Assembly (NCBI GenBank): GCA_050179685.1
Contig: JBFXEW010000003.1
Location: 164,469-228,468, forward strand
DNA length: 64,000 nt
Reading direction: 5' to 3'
DNA from: GWE2-40-63 sp050179685
Lineage (GTDB): Bacteria; Bacteroidota; Bacteroidia; Bacteroidales; SZUA-534
Shown here: positions 25,966-34,392 of the stretch, in pieces
Layout of the letters: every line of letters starts with the position of its first letter
Numbering within the stretch: position 1 is the first letter of the stretch
Notes under the pieces: model-generated
What the model was told of the DNA's origin: nothing
The model's input: only the letters and a program-made list of their open reading frames with translations
Database searches by the model: none
Program-made: the position numbers and the translations under genes

Positions 25966-26058
25966 ATTAGTCTGTTCACCAGCAAAAAATTATTGTTTAT
26001 TACTCCCGGCTTGATTTTGCAGCGAATTTTTCCCATTATTGCAATAAATTATTTGCAG

Positions 26059-27705
26059 ATGAAACAAATTACCCGAGTAGCCACCTTTGCCGTATTTTTG
26101 TTTTTATGGGTTCTGCCAACCGGAACCAGCGCACAGAACCAACCCGGCGATTCTTTACCAACCGAAATAAGTGAAGATTTAAGCATCAGCCAACGCATCA
26201 ACAATTGGTTTGCTCCTTTGGTCGATGATATGGGTGCGGTACTTTTTTTCGATCCCTTCGAGAAACTCGGAATTTACGAAGCTACTATTTACGAAAACGG
26301 GCAGGTTGTTTTAGATGTCGATGGCAATCCGGTAAAGCGAAAAGCTCCTTTTGTAGTTGTATGGCTCGTTTTGGGAGCCCTGTTTTTTACAATTTTTATG
26401 CGCTTTATAAATATTAGGGGTTTTAAAATGGCCATCGATCTCATTCGGGGCCGATATGATAATCCCGCCGATTCAGGACAGGTAAGCCATTTTCAGGCCT
26501 TAACCACGGCCTTGTCGGCAACGGTGGGTTTGGGAAATATTGCCGGTGTTGCCGTAGCCATTAGTATTGGCGGACCCGGAGCTACTTTTTGGATGATAGT
26601 GGCCGGTTTGCTGGGCATGTCCACCAAGTTTACCGAGTGTACACTGGCCGTTAAATACCGCAACATCGACAGCGAAGGAAAAGTATCGGGCGGACCCATG
26701 TATTATTTAAGCAAGGGCTTGGCTGCCCGAAACATGAAAACCCTGGGTAAGTTTCTGGCCATAACCTTTGCTATTCTGGTAGTGTTTGGTTCGCTGGGTA
26801 TCGGAAATATGTTTCAGGCCAATCAGGCTTTTGCACAACTTACTTACAAGTTCCCTCAGTTTAGTGGTATGGGTTTTTGGTTTGGAATAATTATAGCCCT
26901 CTTAACCGGAACGGTTATTATTGGTGGAATAAAAAGCATTGCGCGCGTTACTTCCCGCATTGTTCCGTTTATGGCCGTTTTGTATATAGTTGTTGCCTTA
27001 ATTATTATCTTAATGAATATCAGCCATACCGGCGAAGCTTTTAAACTGATAATCTCCGGAGCTTTTAATCCCGATGCGCTGAAAGGTGGAATTTTAGGGG
27101 TTTTAATTGTGGGTTTTCAGCGGGCGGCTTTTTCCAACGAGGCAGGAATCGGGTCGGCTCCCATTGCTCACTCGGCGGTAAGAACCGAGGAGCCGGTTAG
27201 CGAAGGTATTGTTGCCCTTTTGGAACCTTTTATCGATACGGTAGTTATTTGCACCCTTACTGCATTGGTTTTAATCTTTACCGGATTCCATGCCAATCCT
27301 GAACATTTAGAAGGCGCACAATTAACTTCGGCTGCTTTTGAAAGTGTGGTTTCGTGGTTTCCTTATCTGCTGATAATAGCCGTTTTGCTATTTGCTTTTT
27401 CAACCATGATAGCCTGGTCGTATTATGGACTCAAAGGATTCGACTTTCTTTTTGGGCGATTTTTTGAACGCCGGTTTGGAAGCCGAAAAATTTCGAACCG
27501 TATTTACCAGACCCTGTTTTTAGTTTTTATAGTAATTGGCTCGGCATCGCAATTGGGTGCGGTAATGGACTTTTCCGACATGTTAATACTGGCCATGGCT
27601 TTTCCAAATATATTGGGATTGATAATTATGGCTCCCGAAGTAAAACGCGATTTAAGTAGTTATTTAAGACGGGTAAAAACGGGAGAAATAAAAAGATATA
27701 AGTAG
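26059..27705 (+). CDS. Alanine/glycine:cation symporter (AGCS family)
   Basis: The ATG at 26059 gives 548 residues with a signal-like N-terminus (MKQITRVATFAVFLFLWVLP, then TGTSAQ) and a short periplasmic stretch typical of Bacteroidota AGCS members; the TTG-initiated longer frame is less likely. About ten transmembrane helices follow. Family motifs: FQALTTALSATVGLGNIAGV, GGPGATFWMIVAGLLGMSTK with FTECTLA, GGPMYYL, FQRAAFSNEAGIGSAPIAHS and AFSTMIAWSYYG. It imports small neutral amino acids (alanine, glycine) with Na+ or H+. The next gene, 31 bp downstream, is another Na+-coupled amino-acid transporter. Confidence 0.93.
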   Translation: MKQITRVATFAVFLFLWVLPTGTSAQNQPGDSLPTEISEDLSISQRINNWFAPLVDDMGAVLFFDPFEKLGIYEATIYENGQVVLDVDGNPVKRKAPFVVVWLVLGALFFTIFMRFINIRGFKMAIDLIRGRYDNPADSGQVSHFQALTTALSATVGLGNIAGVAVAISIGGPGATFWMIVAGLLGMSTKFTECTLAVKYRNIDSEGKVSGGPMYYLSKGLAARNMKTLGKFLAITFAILVVFGSLGIGNMFQANQAFAQLTYKFPQFSGMGFWFGIIIALLTGTVIIGGIKSIARVTSRIVPFMAVLYIVVALIIILMNISHTGEAFKLIISGAFNPDALKGGILGVLIVGFQRAAFSNEAGIGSAPIAHSAVRTEEPVSEGIVALLEPFIDTVVICTLTALVLIFTGFHANPEHLEGAQLTSAAFESVVSWFPYLLIIAVLLFAFSTMIAWSYYGLKGFDFLFGRFFERRFGSRKISNRIYQTLFLVFIVIGSASQLGAVMDFSDMLILAMAFPNILGLIIMAPEVKRDLSSYLRRVKTGEIKRYK

Positions 27706-27736
27706 ATTCGTAATCGGTTTTTTAATTCAATAAATA

Positions 27737-29092
27737 ATGGTACCACAAGAGAGAGATACTTTTTCCGGTAAATTTGGAATTATTGCAGCAGCCGCGGGTT
27801 CTGCTGTAGGTTTAGGAAATATTTGGCGTTTTCCGTACGTAGCAGGCGAGAATGGAGGAGGCGCTTTTTTGCTGGTTTACCTGAGTTTTATTTTTGTAAT
27901 TGGAGTTCCGGTCATGCTTTCGGAATTTGTTATTGGGCGCAAAGCCCAGTTGAACGCCTTTGGTTCCTTTAAAAAACTGGCTCCCGAAAAACCCTGGTAT
28001 ATAATTGGTTTAATGGGCATTGTGGCAGCTTTTCTGATACTGGCTTTTTACACCACCATTGCCGGATGGACCCTGGAATATCTTTACCAGGCGCTTACCA
28101 ATGGTTTTAACGGAAAAAGTTCCGATGAGTTAAGAGCCACTTTCGAATTGTTCCGTTCGGGAGCTGTAAAACCCATTATCTGGCAATTGGTTTTTATGGG
28201 TTTAACAGCGGCTATTGTATTGGCAGGAGTTAAAAAAGGAATCGAAAAATATGCGAAAATTCTGATGCCTGTTTTGGTTTTATTGATAATTATTATGAGC
28301 ATCCGTTCGGTAACCTTACCCGGGGCAGCCAAAGGACTGGAATTTTTGTTTAAACCCGATTTTTCGAAAATTACCTGGAGTGTGGTACTCGAAGCACTTG
28401 GACAGGCGGCTTTTTCGTTAAGCATTGGAATGGGTGCTTTAATTACTTACGGAAGCTATATTCGGAAAGATAATAAGCTTACTACCACAGCCCTTCAGGT
28501 TTCAATTGCCGATACTTCCATCGCTATTCTGGCCGGAATTATGATTTTTCCGGCTGTCTTTGCATTTAATATCGATCCTACCGAAGGTTTTGGATTGGTT
28601 TTTATTGTCCTTCCAAATATTTTTCAGCAGATGGTGGGCGGCTATTTCTTTTCCATTCTCTTCTTCATTTTGTTGGCTGTAGCGGCGCTTACTTCAACCA
28701 TCTCGGTTCTTGAAGTGGTGGTTGCCTATTTTGTCGAGGAATTGAAAATGACCCGTAAAGTGGCTACGCTGGTTGGGGCTTCATCCATTGCCGTAATCGG
28801 TGTATTTTGCACCCTGTCGTTTGGGCCACTGAGTGAGACTACCCTTTTCGGAAAAACCATATTTGGACTGTTCGATTGGACCACGGCGAACTTATTATTA
28901 CCCTTTGGAGCTTTACTAATTGTGCTGTTTTTAGGCTGGTACCTGGGTAAAAAAGTTATTACCGATGAATTGACCAATGGGGGAACTATTAAAGTACGTA
29001 TTTTGGGAGCTTTGGTATTTATCATTAAATTTATTGCTCCAATTGCAATTAGTCTGGTATTTTTATATAGCCTGGGAATCATAAAGTTGTAA
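27737..29092 (+). CDS. Neurotransmitter:sodium symporter (NSS/SNF) family transporter
   Basis: 451 residues with about eleven transmembrane helices, like bacterial LeuT relatives. Helix 1 carries the unwound Na+ and substrate-binding segment (AAAGSAVGLGNIWRFPYVAG, then ENGGGAFLLVYL), and helix 6 region has ALGQAAFSLSIGMGALITYG, the second substrate-binding segment. LeuT-fold transporters of this type carry amino acids with Na+. Shares an operon-like position with the AGCS gene upstream and the helix-hairpin-helix gene 31 bp downstream. Confidence 0.94.
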   Translation: MVPQERDTFSGKFGIIAAAAGSAVGLGNIWRFPYVAGENGGGAFLLVYLSFIFVIGVPVMLSEFVIGRKAQLNAFGSFKKLAPEKPWYIIGLMGIVAAFLILAFYTTIAGWTLEYLYQALTNGFNGKSSDELRATFELFRSGAVKPIIWQLVFMGLTAAIVLAGVKKGIEKYAKILMPVLVLLIIIMSIRSVTLPGAAKGLEFLFKPDFSKITWSVVLEALGQAAFSLSIGMGALITYGSYIRKDNKLTTTALQVSIADTSIAILAGIMIFPAVFAFNIDPTEGFGLVFIVLPNIFQQMVGGYFFSILFFILLAVAALTSTISVLEVVVAYFVEELKMTRKVATLVGASSIAVIGVFCTLSFGPLSETTLFGKTIFGLFDWTTANLLLPFGALLIVLFLGWYLGKKVITDELTNGGTIKVRILGALVFIIKFIAPIAISLVFLYSLGIIKL

Positions 29093-29123
29093 CGGATTGT
29101 TTTCCAGGTGATTTTTAAACTTT

Positions 29124-30041
29124 GTGAAACGGTTTATAAAATCCTGGTTCTCGTTAAGCACTCGCGAAATTCGTGGAGCATCGGTTCTTATTGTGTTAAT
29201 TCTATTGGTTTTACTGGCTCCGTATGCTTACAATTTGTTTTATGAAAAGCCTAAATGGGATCATGCTGAATTCATTGAAACTATCGATAAGTTAATTCAG
29301 GTAAAAAGCGAAACCGCGGAGCCAAGCAAGACGCGTTCGCTTACTTATTTTCCCTTCGACCCCAATACGGTTGCTTATAGCGATTTGCTGAAACTTGGGT
29401 TTTCTGAAAAACAAGCTCATACCTTGGTTAATTATCGAAATGCCGGAGGAAAGTTCTTTAAGAACGACGATTTAAAGAAAGTTTACGGAATTAGTGAAGC
29501 ATTCTACCAACAATTGAGGCCTTATATTGCAATAGCTTCAATAGAAATTAAGGAAGAAACGAAGTTCGATAAACTTCAAGGCGATGATGAAAATGCATTT
29601 TCGTCGGGTGCCCCAAAAATTTATTCATCTGAGAATCCTGATTTGAAAATTGAATTAAATACAGCTACTCCGGCCGATTTAATTCGGATACCGGGCATAG
29701 GGCCGGTTTATGCCAAACGAATTGTGAGTTATCGTGATAATTTAGGCGGATTTTACAGCAGTTCGCAGCTGGCTGAGGTTTACGGATTAAGCGATTCGCT
29801 TCTGAGTAAAATCAGGAAGTATTTGCTTGTCGATACTTCAGCCATTCAACAGATTAACTTAAATACCGTCGATTTTCGAACCCTGAATAATCATCCTTAC
29901 ATCGATTACATTCACACCAAAAATATATTTAAGTACAAGGAATTGATGGATACAATTATTGATGCTGATGAATTGCTACGCAATAATTTAATCGACAGTA
30001 ATTCGTATTACAAGCTGAAGCCCTATTTAATTTTGGAGTAG
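29124..30041 (+). CDS. ComEA-like helix-hairpin-helix protein
   Basis: 305 residues from a GTG start; no closer ATG fits the basic and hydrophobic N-terminus. One transmembrane helix (about 19-36) anchors it, followed by two or three helix-hairpin-helix units: FPFDPNTVAYSDLLKLGFSE with KQAHTLVNYRNAGGKF; IELNTATPADLIRIPGIGPV with YAKRIVSYRDNLGGF; and a weaker QINLNTVDFRTLNNHPYID. These resemble ComEA-type DNA-binding repeats. A role in DNA uptake or binding at the inner membrane is plausible but not shown. Tail-to-tail overlap of 15 bp with the MATE gene. Confidence 0.85.
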   Translation: MKRFIKSWFSLSTREIRGASVLIVLILLVLLAPYAYNLFYEKPKWDHAEFIETIDKLIQVKSETAEPSKTRSLTYFPFDPNTVAYSDLLKLGFSEKQAHTLVNYRNAGGKFFKNDDLKKVYGISEAFYQQLRPYIAIASIEIKEETKFDKLQGDDENAFSSGAPKIYSSENPDLKIELNTATPADLIRIPGIGPVYAKRIVSYRDNLGGFYSSSQLAEVYGLSDSLLSKIRKYLLVDTSAIQQINLNTVDFRTLNNHPYIDYIHTKNIFKYKELMDTIIDADELLRNNLIDSNSYYKLKPYLILE

Positions 30042-31418
30042 TTTTTCCTGCTGGTATTCCTGAATCCTGATTTTTCGGTTCAGCAATTTAATTTCATGAT
30101 ACAGGAATTTTGAAACAATGAGCGCCGAAAGCACATCGCAAATGGGTGCTGAAATCCAAACACCATCCAATCCCCAAAAGCGGGGGAATATCATAATAGC
30201 AGGAATCAGCAGCAGAACCTGGCGAAGCAGCGACAACAGGGCTGCAATTTTTGCTTTCCCTATCGATTGAAAATAGTTTCCGGTAACAATCTGAAAACCT
30301 ACAATGGGTAAGGCTGCCAGCAAAATGCGCAATCCACGTGTACCCAGGTCAAGTAATTCCTGATTGTCGGCATTAAAGGTTTTTACAATTGCTGTCGGGA
30401 AAAGCTGAATTATGGCCCAACCCACAACCGAAATTAGTGTAGCTGCCTTTAGCGAAATAAACAGGGTTTGTTTTACCCGCCGTAACTGCTTTGCTCCCAA
30501 ATTAAAACCAATTATGGGTTGTGCTGCCATATTTAACGCAATAATCGACATTACCAACAACATAGCCGCACTATTAATAATTCCGATGGCTCCCACAGCC
30601 AAATCACCTCCATACTTTACCAATTGGGTATTTAGTGTTCCCTGTACAACACTCGATGCCAATTGCATGGCAAAAGGAGCAAAGCCAATGGTAATAATGT
30701 AAATAACAATTTCTTTAACTATTCTGAAATTTTTGATTTGAAGCTTAATTACAGAGTTCCCTTTGGTGAAATGCCAGATAACCCAAATGCACAGAATAAA
30801 CATGGAGATGTTTGTAGCATAAGCAGCACCTTTTACTCCCATGTCGAGCCAAAAAATAAAAATTGGATCAAGAATAATATTGGAACCTGCGCTGATAAGC
30901 ATTGAATACATGGCTATTTTGGCATTTCCTTCGGCACGGATTAGATTGTTCAACGAAAATCCGGTAATGTTTAAAATAGTTCCCAGTAGAATAATATTCA
31001 AATACTCAAGGGCATAAGCTGCGGTATTGTCGCTCACCCCAAATATCCGTAGCATGGGTTCCCGTATCAGAAAACCAACTACGGTAATCAGTAAAGAGGT
31101 GATAATAATTAAAACAAATGCATTGCCTAAAACCAGTTCCGCCCGGTTAAAATCCTTTTTTCCAAGGTTAATTGATATCCTTACACTGGCTCCCATACCA
31201 ATCAACATTCCAAAGGCCATCATTATTAACATGATGGGGAAAACGGCACTTAATCCGCTTAAAGCGTAAGCTCCCACACCCTGGCCAATAAATATACGAT
31301 CAACAATATTATAAAGCGAATTAATTAAAACTCCGGTGAGTGCCGGTAAAAAATAACTCCACAATAAACGGGGAATACTTTTTGATTCTAATTCAGATAC
31401 TTGTTTCTGCTCTTGCAT
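30027..31418 (-). CDS. MATE family efflux transporter
   Basis: The ATG at 31416-31418 gives 463 residues (MQEQKQVSELESKSIPRLLW), about 25-30 nt below a -7 box (TATATTTG, complement of 31450-31457). Twelve transmembrane helices in two halves, with MATE marks LPALTGVLINSLYNIVDRIF and GMGASVRISINLGKKDFNRA in the first half and AAQPIIGFNLGAKQLRRVKQ in the second. It is of the NorM/DinF branch and exports cationic drugs or metabolites using Na+ or H+. Substrate unknown. Confidence 0.93.
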   Translation of the reverse strand: MQEQKQVSELESKSIPRLLWSYFLPALTGVLINSLYNIVDRIFIGQGVGAYALSGLSAVFPIMLIMMAFGMLIGMGASVRISINLGKKDFNRAELVLGNAFVLIIITSLLITVVGFLIREPMLRIFGVSDNTAAYALEYLNIILLGTILNITGFSLNNLIRAEGNAKIAMYSMLISAGSNIILDPIFIFWLDMGVKGAAYATNISMFILCIWVIWHFTKGNSVIKLQIKNFRIVKEIVIYIITIGFAPFAMQLASSVVQGTLNTQLVKYGGDLAVGAIGIINSAAMLLVMSIIALNMAAQPIIGFNLGAKQLRRVKQTLFISLKAATLISVVGWAIIQLFPTAIVKTFNADNQELLDLGTRGLRILLAALPIVGFQIVTGNYFQSIGKAKIAALLSLLRQVLLLIPAIMIFPRFWGLDGVWISAPICDVLSALIVSKFLYHEIKLLNRKIRIQEYQQEKLLQN

Positions 31419-31486
31419 AAATAAATATTCATAGCTTTGTATATCGATGCAAATATACACCTTGCTAAAACAATAAATTATTTATC

Positions 31487-31687
31487 ATGAGTTTTTATCA
31501 AAAGTATATGTTGGTTGCTTGCCTTATTGGTCTTGTGGGGATTCCGGTTTTTGTTCTCGACACCGCCGACCTTTCCTGGGCAGGTAATCGCGAGGTATAT
31601 TGGGGAATGATTGCCTTAGTAGCCATTCTGGTTTATATAATTGCGCAGTATTTAGCCGATAAGAAATTAAAAAACATGAAAAAGTGA
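31487..31687 (+). CDS. Small two-helix membrane protein
   Basis: 66 residues with two hydrophobic segments (about 7-25 and 38-56) and a lysine-rich C-terminus, so the C-terminal tail should be cytoplasmic. No family recognised. Divergent from the MATE gene with a 68-bp gap. It is free of competing frames and starts with a good ATG, which favours a real gene. Confidence 0.5.
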   Translation: MSFYQKYMLVACLIGLVGIPVFVLDTADLSWAGNREVYWGMIALVAILVYIIAQYLADKKLKNMKK

Positions 31688-31728
31688 TTTGCACTTACTA
31701 AGGGAATATCATTTTGGGCTAATTTTAT

Positions 31729-31843
31729 AAAACCTGTTGGTATTATTCCTGTTTTTTTGGTAATTTACCCTGGATTTTTTTGGGTTATTTTAAACAATAA
31801 TGAATTGTAAATTATCGTTAAACCGAATACCAGCAGGGGTTTT
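31729..31843. other. Long-range inverted repeat upstream of rpsU
   Basis: Arms at 31729-31744 and 31826-31843 (AAAACC..TGTTGGTATT against AATACCAGCAGGGGTTTT) can pair over about 14 positions with an ~80-nt loop. It lies between the small membrane protein gene and the rpsU promoter and could fold in the 3' leader of the former. No function assigned; chance is possible in AT-rich DNA. Confidence 0.35.
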
Positions 31844-31916
31844 GCCAATTATTTTGCAAATATTGCCTGGCCTTTAAAAATAAATGCAAAACAAAAGAAA
31901 AATAGTACACTAAAAT

Positions 31917-31947
31917 TTTGTTAATGTATATCAATGTTCTAAATTTG
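31917..31947 (+). promoter_or_regulatory. Bacteroidetes-type promoter of rpsU
   Basis: TTTG at 31917-31920, 19-base spacer, TAAATTTG at 31940-31947: a full match to the primary promoter consensus. Initiation near 31954 leaves a leader of about 30 nt before rpsU. Confidence 0.8.
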
Positions 31948-31983
31948 CAGCCTCATTTAATTGGATGTTAAATTTTAAGTAAA

Positions 31984-32181
31984 ATGATAGTAATACCAGT
32001 AAAAGAAGGCGAAAATATTGATAGAGCTTTAAAGAAGTTTAAAAGAAAGTTTGAGAAAACCGGAGTTATTAAAGAGTTAAGATCACGTCAGGTGTTCAAA
32101 AAACCTTCGGTTGTAAACCGCGAACAAAAAATTAAAGCTATTTATATTCAGCAGCTGCAAAACGAAGAGCAGTCAATGTAA
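31984..32181 (+). CDS. rpsU: 30S ribosomal protein S21
   Basis: 65 residues, usual length. MIVIPVKEGENIDRALKKFK and RKFEKTGVIKELRSRQVFKK are the conserved S21 text. In Bacteroidota S21 contributes to the small-subunit platform region where the anti-Shine-Dalgarno end of 16S rRNA is held. It is first in an operon-like set with a Xer recombinase (55 bp downstream) and the hibernation factor gene. Confidence 0.95.
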   Translation: MIVIPVKEGENIDRALKKFKRKFEKTGVIKELRSRQVFKKPSVVNREQKIKAIYIQQLQNEEQSM

Positions 32182-32235
32182 TTAAAGTTGATTGCCGGGA
32201 TTAATTTCCCCATTGATACTAGCATTAAAACGCCT

Positions 32236-33114
32236 ATGTATATTGATGCTTTTATCAGGTATTTAGCCAACGAAAAACGATATTCGAAACATACGGTTCG
32301 GTCGTACAAAAACGATTTAGAGCAGTATGTTACTTTTTGTAAAGATATCGACCAAAATTTTAATCCACTTGCCAGTGATCATCACATCATTCGCAAATGG
32401 ATTATTTTTTTGATGGAAAGTGGCGTTTCGGCACGTTCGGTAAATCGCAAGATTACCACCTTAAAAACTTTCTTCAAGTATTTGTTTCGGGAAGAGCTGA
32501 TTGAAAAATTGCCAACCGATAAGGTGGTAGTCCCCAAAATGAAAAAGTCGCTTCCGTATTTTGTCGGACAAAGGCCCATGAACCAACTTTTCGACAGTAT
32601 TGTTTTTCCCGACACTTTCGAAGGTTTTCGCGATCGTACCATCATGCTTACTTTTTATTCTACTGGAATGCGGCTTAGTGAGTTGGTTAATCTCAAAATA
32701 AGCAACATCGAATTTTATTACGGCCATTTAAAAGTATTGGGAAAACGTAATAAAGAGCGCTTAATTCCTTTTGGTGTTGAGTTAGCCACCGAGTTACACA
32801 AATACATCGAGACGCGTAATTCCCTTAATTGTGGACACGATTTGCTTTTTGTAAAAAAAGATGGTGAACCCATATACGATAGAATGGTATACACCATTGT
32901 GAATAAGCATTTAAGCAGTGTTACCACGCTCGATAAAAAGAGTCCGCACGTATTGCGTCATACTTTTGCTACACAGATGTTAAACAACGGAGCCGATATT
33001 AATGCAATAAAAGAATTATTAGGACACGCGAATTTGTCGGCTACTCAAATTTATACACACACCACATTCGAAAAACTCAAAAAAGTATATAACCAGGCTC
33101 ATCCCAGAGCATAA
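32236..33114 (+). CDS. Tyrosine recombinase, XerC/XerD type
   Basis: The ATG at 32236 gives 292 residues with the normal Xer N-terminus (MYIDAFIRYLANEKRYSKHT); the frame extends upstream to a TTG at 32188. N-terminal SAM-like core-binding domain (about 1-95), catalytic domain after. Catalytic residues: Arg in STGMRLSELVNL, Lys in LGKRNKERLIPF, HVLRHTFATQML (His, Arg), His in LLGHANLSATQIYTH, and the Tyr nucleophile in that last block. Length and context between rpsU and hpf indicate the chromosomal dimer-resolution recombinase rather than an element integrase; XerC and XerD cannot be told apart here. Confidence 0.92.
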   Translation: MYIDAFIRYLANEKRYSKHTVRSYKNDLEQYVTFCKDIDQNFNPLASDHHIIRKWIIFLMESGVSARSVNRKITTLKTFFKYLFREELIEKLPTDKVVVPKMKKSLPYFVGQRPMNQLFDSIVFPDTFEGFRDRTIMLTFYSTGMRLSELVNLKISNIEFYYGHLKVLGKRNKERLIPFGVELATELHKYIETRNSLNCGHDLLFVKKDGEPIYDRMVYTIVNKHLSSVTTLDKKSPHVLRHTFATQMLNNGADINAIKELLGHANLSATQIYTHTTFEKLKKVYNQAHPRA

Positions 33115-33129
33115 AAAAAGGAGGTTGCT

Positions 33130-33429
33130 ATGGATATTAAAGTTCAATCGCTTCATTTTGATGCCGATACCAAATTGCTCGAATTTATTGATGCTAAAGT
33201 TGGAAAGCTGGAACGTTTTTATGACAACATTATCGGGGGAGAGGTTACTCTTAAGTTAGAGCATGTCGATAATATGGAGAACAAGGTTGTTGATGTCAAA
33301 GTATTGATTCCCGGTAACGATTTGTTTGCCAATCGCTCGGCCAGAACTTTTGAGGCAGCCATCGATTTATCAGTTGATGCATTACGCCGGCAGTTGGAAA
33401 AGATAAAGGAAAAACAGCGAAACAAATAA
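33130..33429 (+). CDS. hpf: Ribosome hibernation-promoting factor (HPF/RaiA family)
   Basis: 99 residues, short form without the long C-terminal dimer domain. It has the N-terminal strand MDIKVQSLHFDADTKLLEFI, the helix IDAKVGKLERFYDNI and the basic C-terminus RRQLEKIKEKQRNK. It binds the small ribosomal subunit in slow growth and blocks translation. It follows the Xer gene by 15 bp and ends at a clear terminator, so it is the last gene of the rpsU unit. Confidence 0.92.
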   Translation: MDIKVQSLHFDADTKLLEFIDAKVGKLERFYDNIIGGEVTLKLEHVDNMENKVVDVKVLIPGNDLFANRSARTFEAAIDLSVDALRRQLEKIKEKQRNK

Positions 33430-33450
33430 TACATATATAATATATGCACG

Positions 33451-33479
33451 ATAGCCTTCAATTTTGGAGGCTATTTTTT
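33451..33479 (+). terminator. Rho-independent terminator after hpf
   Basis: Stem ATAGCCTTC / GGAGGCTAT (33451-33459 with 33466-33474, one G-U pair) closed by a 6-nt loop and followed by six T residues. It lies 21 bp past the hpf stop. Confidence 0.9.
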
Positions 33480-33614
33480 ATAAAAAACCCAATTAAAATA
33501 ATTATTTTAGCAAACCTTTTTCCATTTAATGCAATTATATTTAGACCAATACTTTAATGAGCCTCGGGCAAGTTTTATTTTTTCTTAAAGATTACAAAAA
33601 AAATAAGTTGAACA

Positions 33615-33646
33615 TTGTGTATTAAAAAAATAATTTCATACATTTG
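33615..33646 (+). promoter_or_regulatory. Promoter of the tRNA-tuf cluster
   Basis: TTG at 33615-33617, 21-base spacer, TACATTTG at 33639-33646. Transcription would start near 33653, about 38 nt before the first tRNA. Confidence 0.6.
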
Positions 33647-33690
33647 CCAACCGTTTTGAGAAGTAAAACAGCATGCCTCTCAATAACTGT

Positions 33691-33764
33691 GCCGGTGTAG
33701 CTCAGTTGGTCAGAGCAGCTGATTTGTAATCAGCAGGCCGGGGGTTCGAATCCCTCTACCGGCT
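33691..33764 (+). tRNA. tRNA-Thr (anticodon UGU)
   Basis: 74 nt cloverleaf: acceptor GCCGGTG/TACCGGC, D-arm GCTC...GAGC, anticodon stem GCTGA/TCAGC around TTTGTAA, so anticodon TGT, and T-arm with TTCGAAT. CCA is not encoded; the discriminator is T. Confidence 0.95.
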
Positions 33765-33791
33765 CGTTCGTTCTAAAAAATATTGAATCAT

Positions 33792-33873
33792 GGGGAGATA
33801 CCAAAGTGGCCAACTGGGGCAGACTGTAAATCTGCTGTCTTCGACTTCGTAGGTTCGAATCCTGCTCTCCCCA
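33792..33873 (+). tRNA. tRNA-Tyr (anticodon GUA)
   Basis: 82 nt with the long variable arm of tRNA-Tyr. Acceptor GGGGAGA/TCTCCCC, anticodon loop CTGTAAA with GTA, T-arm with TTCGAAT, discriminator A. CCA not encoded. Confidence 0.95.
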
Positions 33874-33989
33874 CTAATAAATCAGGTAAGATTAACCTAA
33901 AGATGGCAGAATAAACAAAGCAACACCTTAGCGAGTAGGGTGTGTTTTGGTGTGAAAAGCCGTTGATTATATAAGTTCTAAAATTTAAT

Positions 33990-34016
33990 AAAACATTATA
34001 AGCGGGAGTAGCTCAG
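33990..34016 (+). repeat. Direct repeat of tRNA-Gly leader and 5' end
   Basis: 27 bases identical to 34182-34208: twelve bases of leader then the first 15 bases of tRNA-Gly. The two copies are 192 bp apart. Confidence 0.9.
34002..34016 (+). pseudogene. tRNA-Gly 5' fragment (first 15 nt)
   Basis: GCGGGAGTAGCTCAG equals nucleotides 1-15 of the intact tRNA-Gly downstream; after it the sequence departs completely, so it cannot form a tRNA. It is a remnant of a duplicated tRNA gene broken by insertion or rearrangement. Confidence 0.85.
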
Positions 34017-34019
34017 TCC

Positions 34020-34056
34020 CGATAAAATAGAAATCTTCGATTTCAGTATTTTATCG
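34020..34056 (+). other. Long hairpin inside the broken tRNA region
   Basis: Arms CGATAAAATAGAAATC (34020-34035) and GATTTC-AG-TATTTTATCG (34039-34056) pair over 16 bp with a two-base bulge and a 3-nt loop. A second inverted pair (CGAAAAACT at about 34068, AGTTTTTCG at about 34094) follows. These could be part of a small inserted element. Confidence 0.6.
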
Positions 34057-34193
34057 AGGATGCTCGAAAAACTAACCAAATTGAAAATTTAAGTTTTTCG
34101 GCATTGATAGTCGGCTAAAGCGGATTAAAGGCTAAGGAGAATATCGACAAACAAACCCGCTGCGTTCTGGTAAGTAATATAAAAACATTATAA

Positions 34194-34266
34194 GCGGGAG
34201 TAGCTCAGTTGATAGAGCATTAGCCTTCCAAGCTAAGGGCCGCGGGTTTGAATCCCGTCTCCCGCT
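34194..34266 (+). tRNA. tRNA-Gly (anticodon UCC)
   Basis: 73 nt: acceptor GCGGGAG/CTCCCGC, anticodon stem TTAGC/GCTAA around CTTCCAA (anticodon TCC), T-arm with TTTGAAT, discriminator T. Intact copy of the tRNA whose 5' fragment lies at 34002-34016. Confidence 0.95.
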
Positions 34267-34274
34267 CAAATAAT

Positions 34275-34346
34275 GCCGAAGTAGCTCAGGGGTAGAGCGC
34301 TTCCTTGGTAAGGAAGAGGTCACGGGTTCAATTCCCGTCTTTGGCT
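34275..34346 (+). tRNA. tRNA-Thr (anticodon GGU)
   Basis: 72 nt: acceptor GCCGAAG/CTTTGGC (one G-U pair), D-arm GCTC...GAGC, anticodon stem CTTCC/GGAAG around TTGGTAA (anticodon GGT), T-arm with TTCAATT, discriminator T. It lies 46 bp before tuf, with which it is probably co-transcribed. Confidence 0.95.
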
Positions 34347-34392
34347 CTAAGACTGGGAATAACTTTTGTCGAATTAGTAATAACTGGTAATT

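Larger units (their letters stand above)
25137..26058. other. 922-bp non-coding, repeat-filled region
   Basis: Contains in order the 21-bp-period array, direct-repeat copy 2 and the longest heptamer array of the window, ending about 95 bp before the AGCS transporter start. No coding frame and no clear promoter. Confidence 0.8.
33874..34193. other. 320-bp inter-tRNA region with a broken tRNA-Gly copy
   Basis: Holds a short hairpin (ACACC/GGTGT, about 33932-33952), the 5' fragment of a tRNA-Gly (34002-34016), two hairpins after it (34020-34056 and 34066-34101) and then the second copy of the leader of the intact tRNA-Gly. No coding frame. Confidence 0.6.

Noticed and set aside
32236..33114. 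Xer-type recombinase as the integrase of a mobile element or of the cassette-like unit at 61-64 kb
   Set aside because: Its length, catalytic motifs and place between rpsU and hpf fit the housekeeping Xer recombinase; there is no element boundary nearby.
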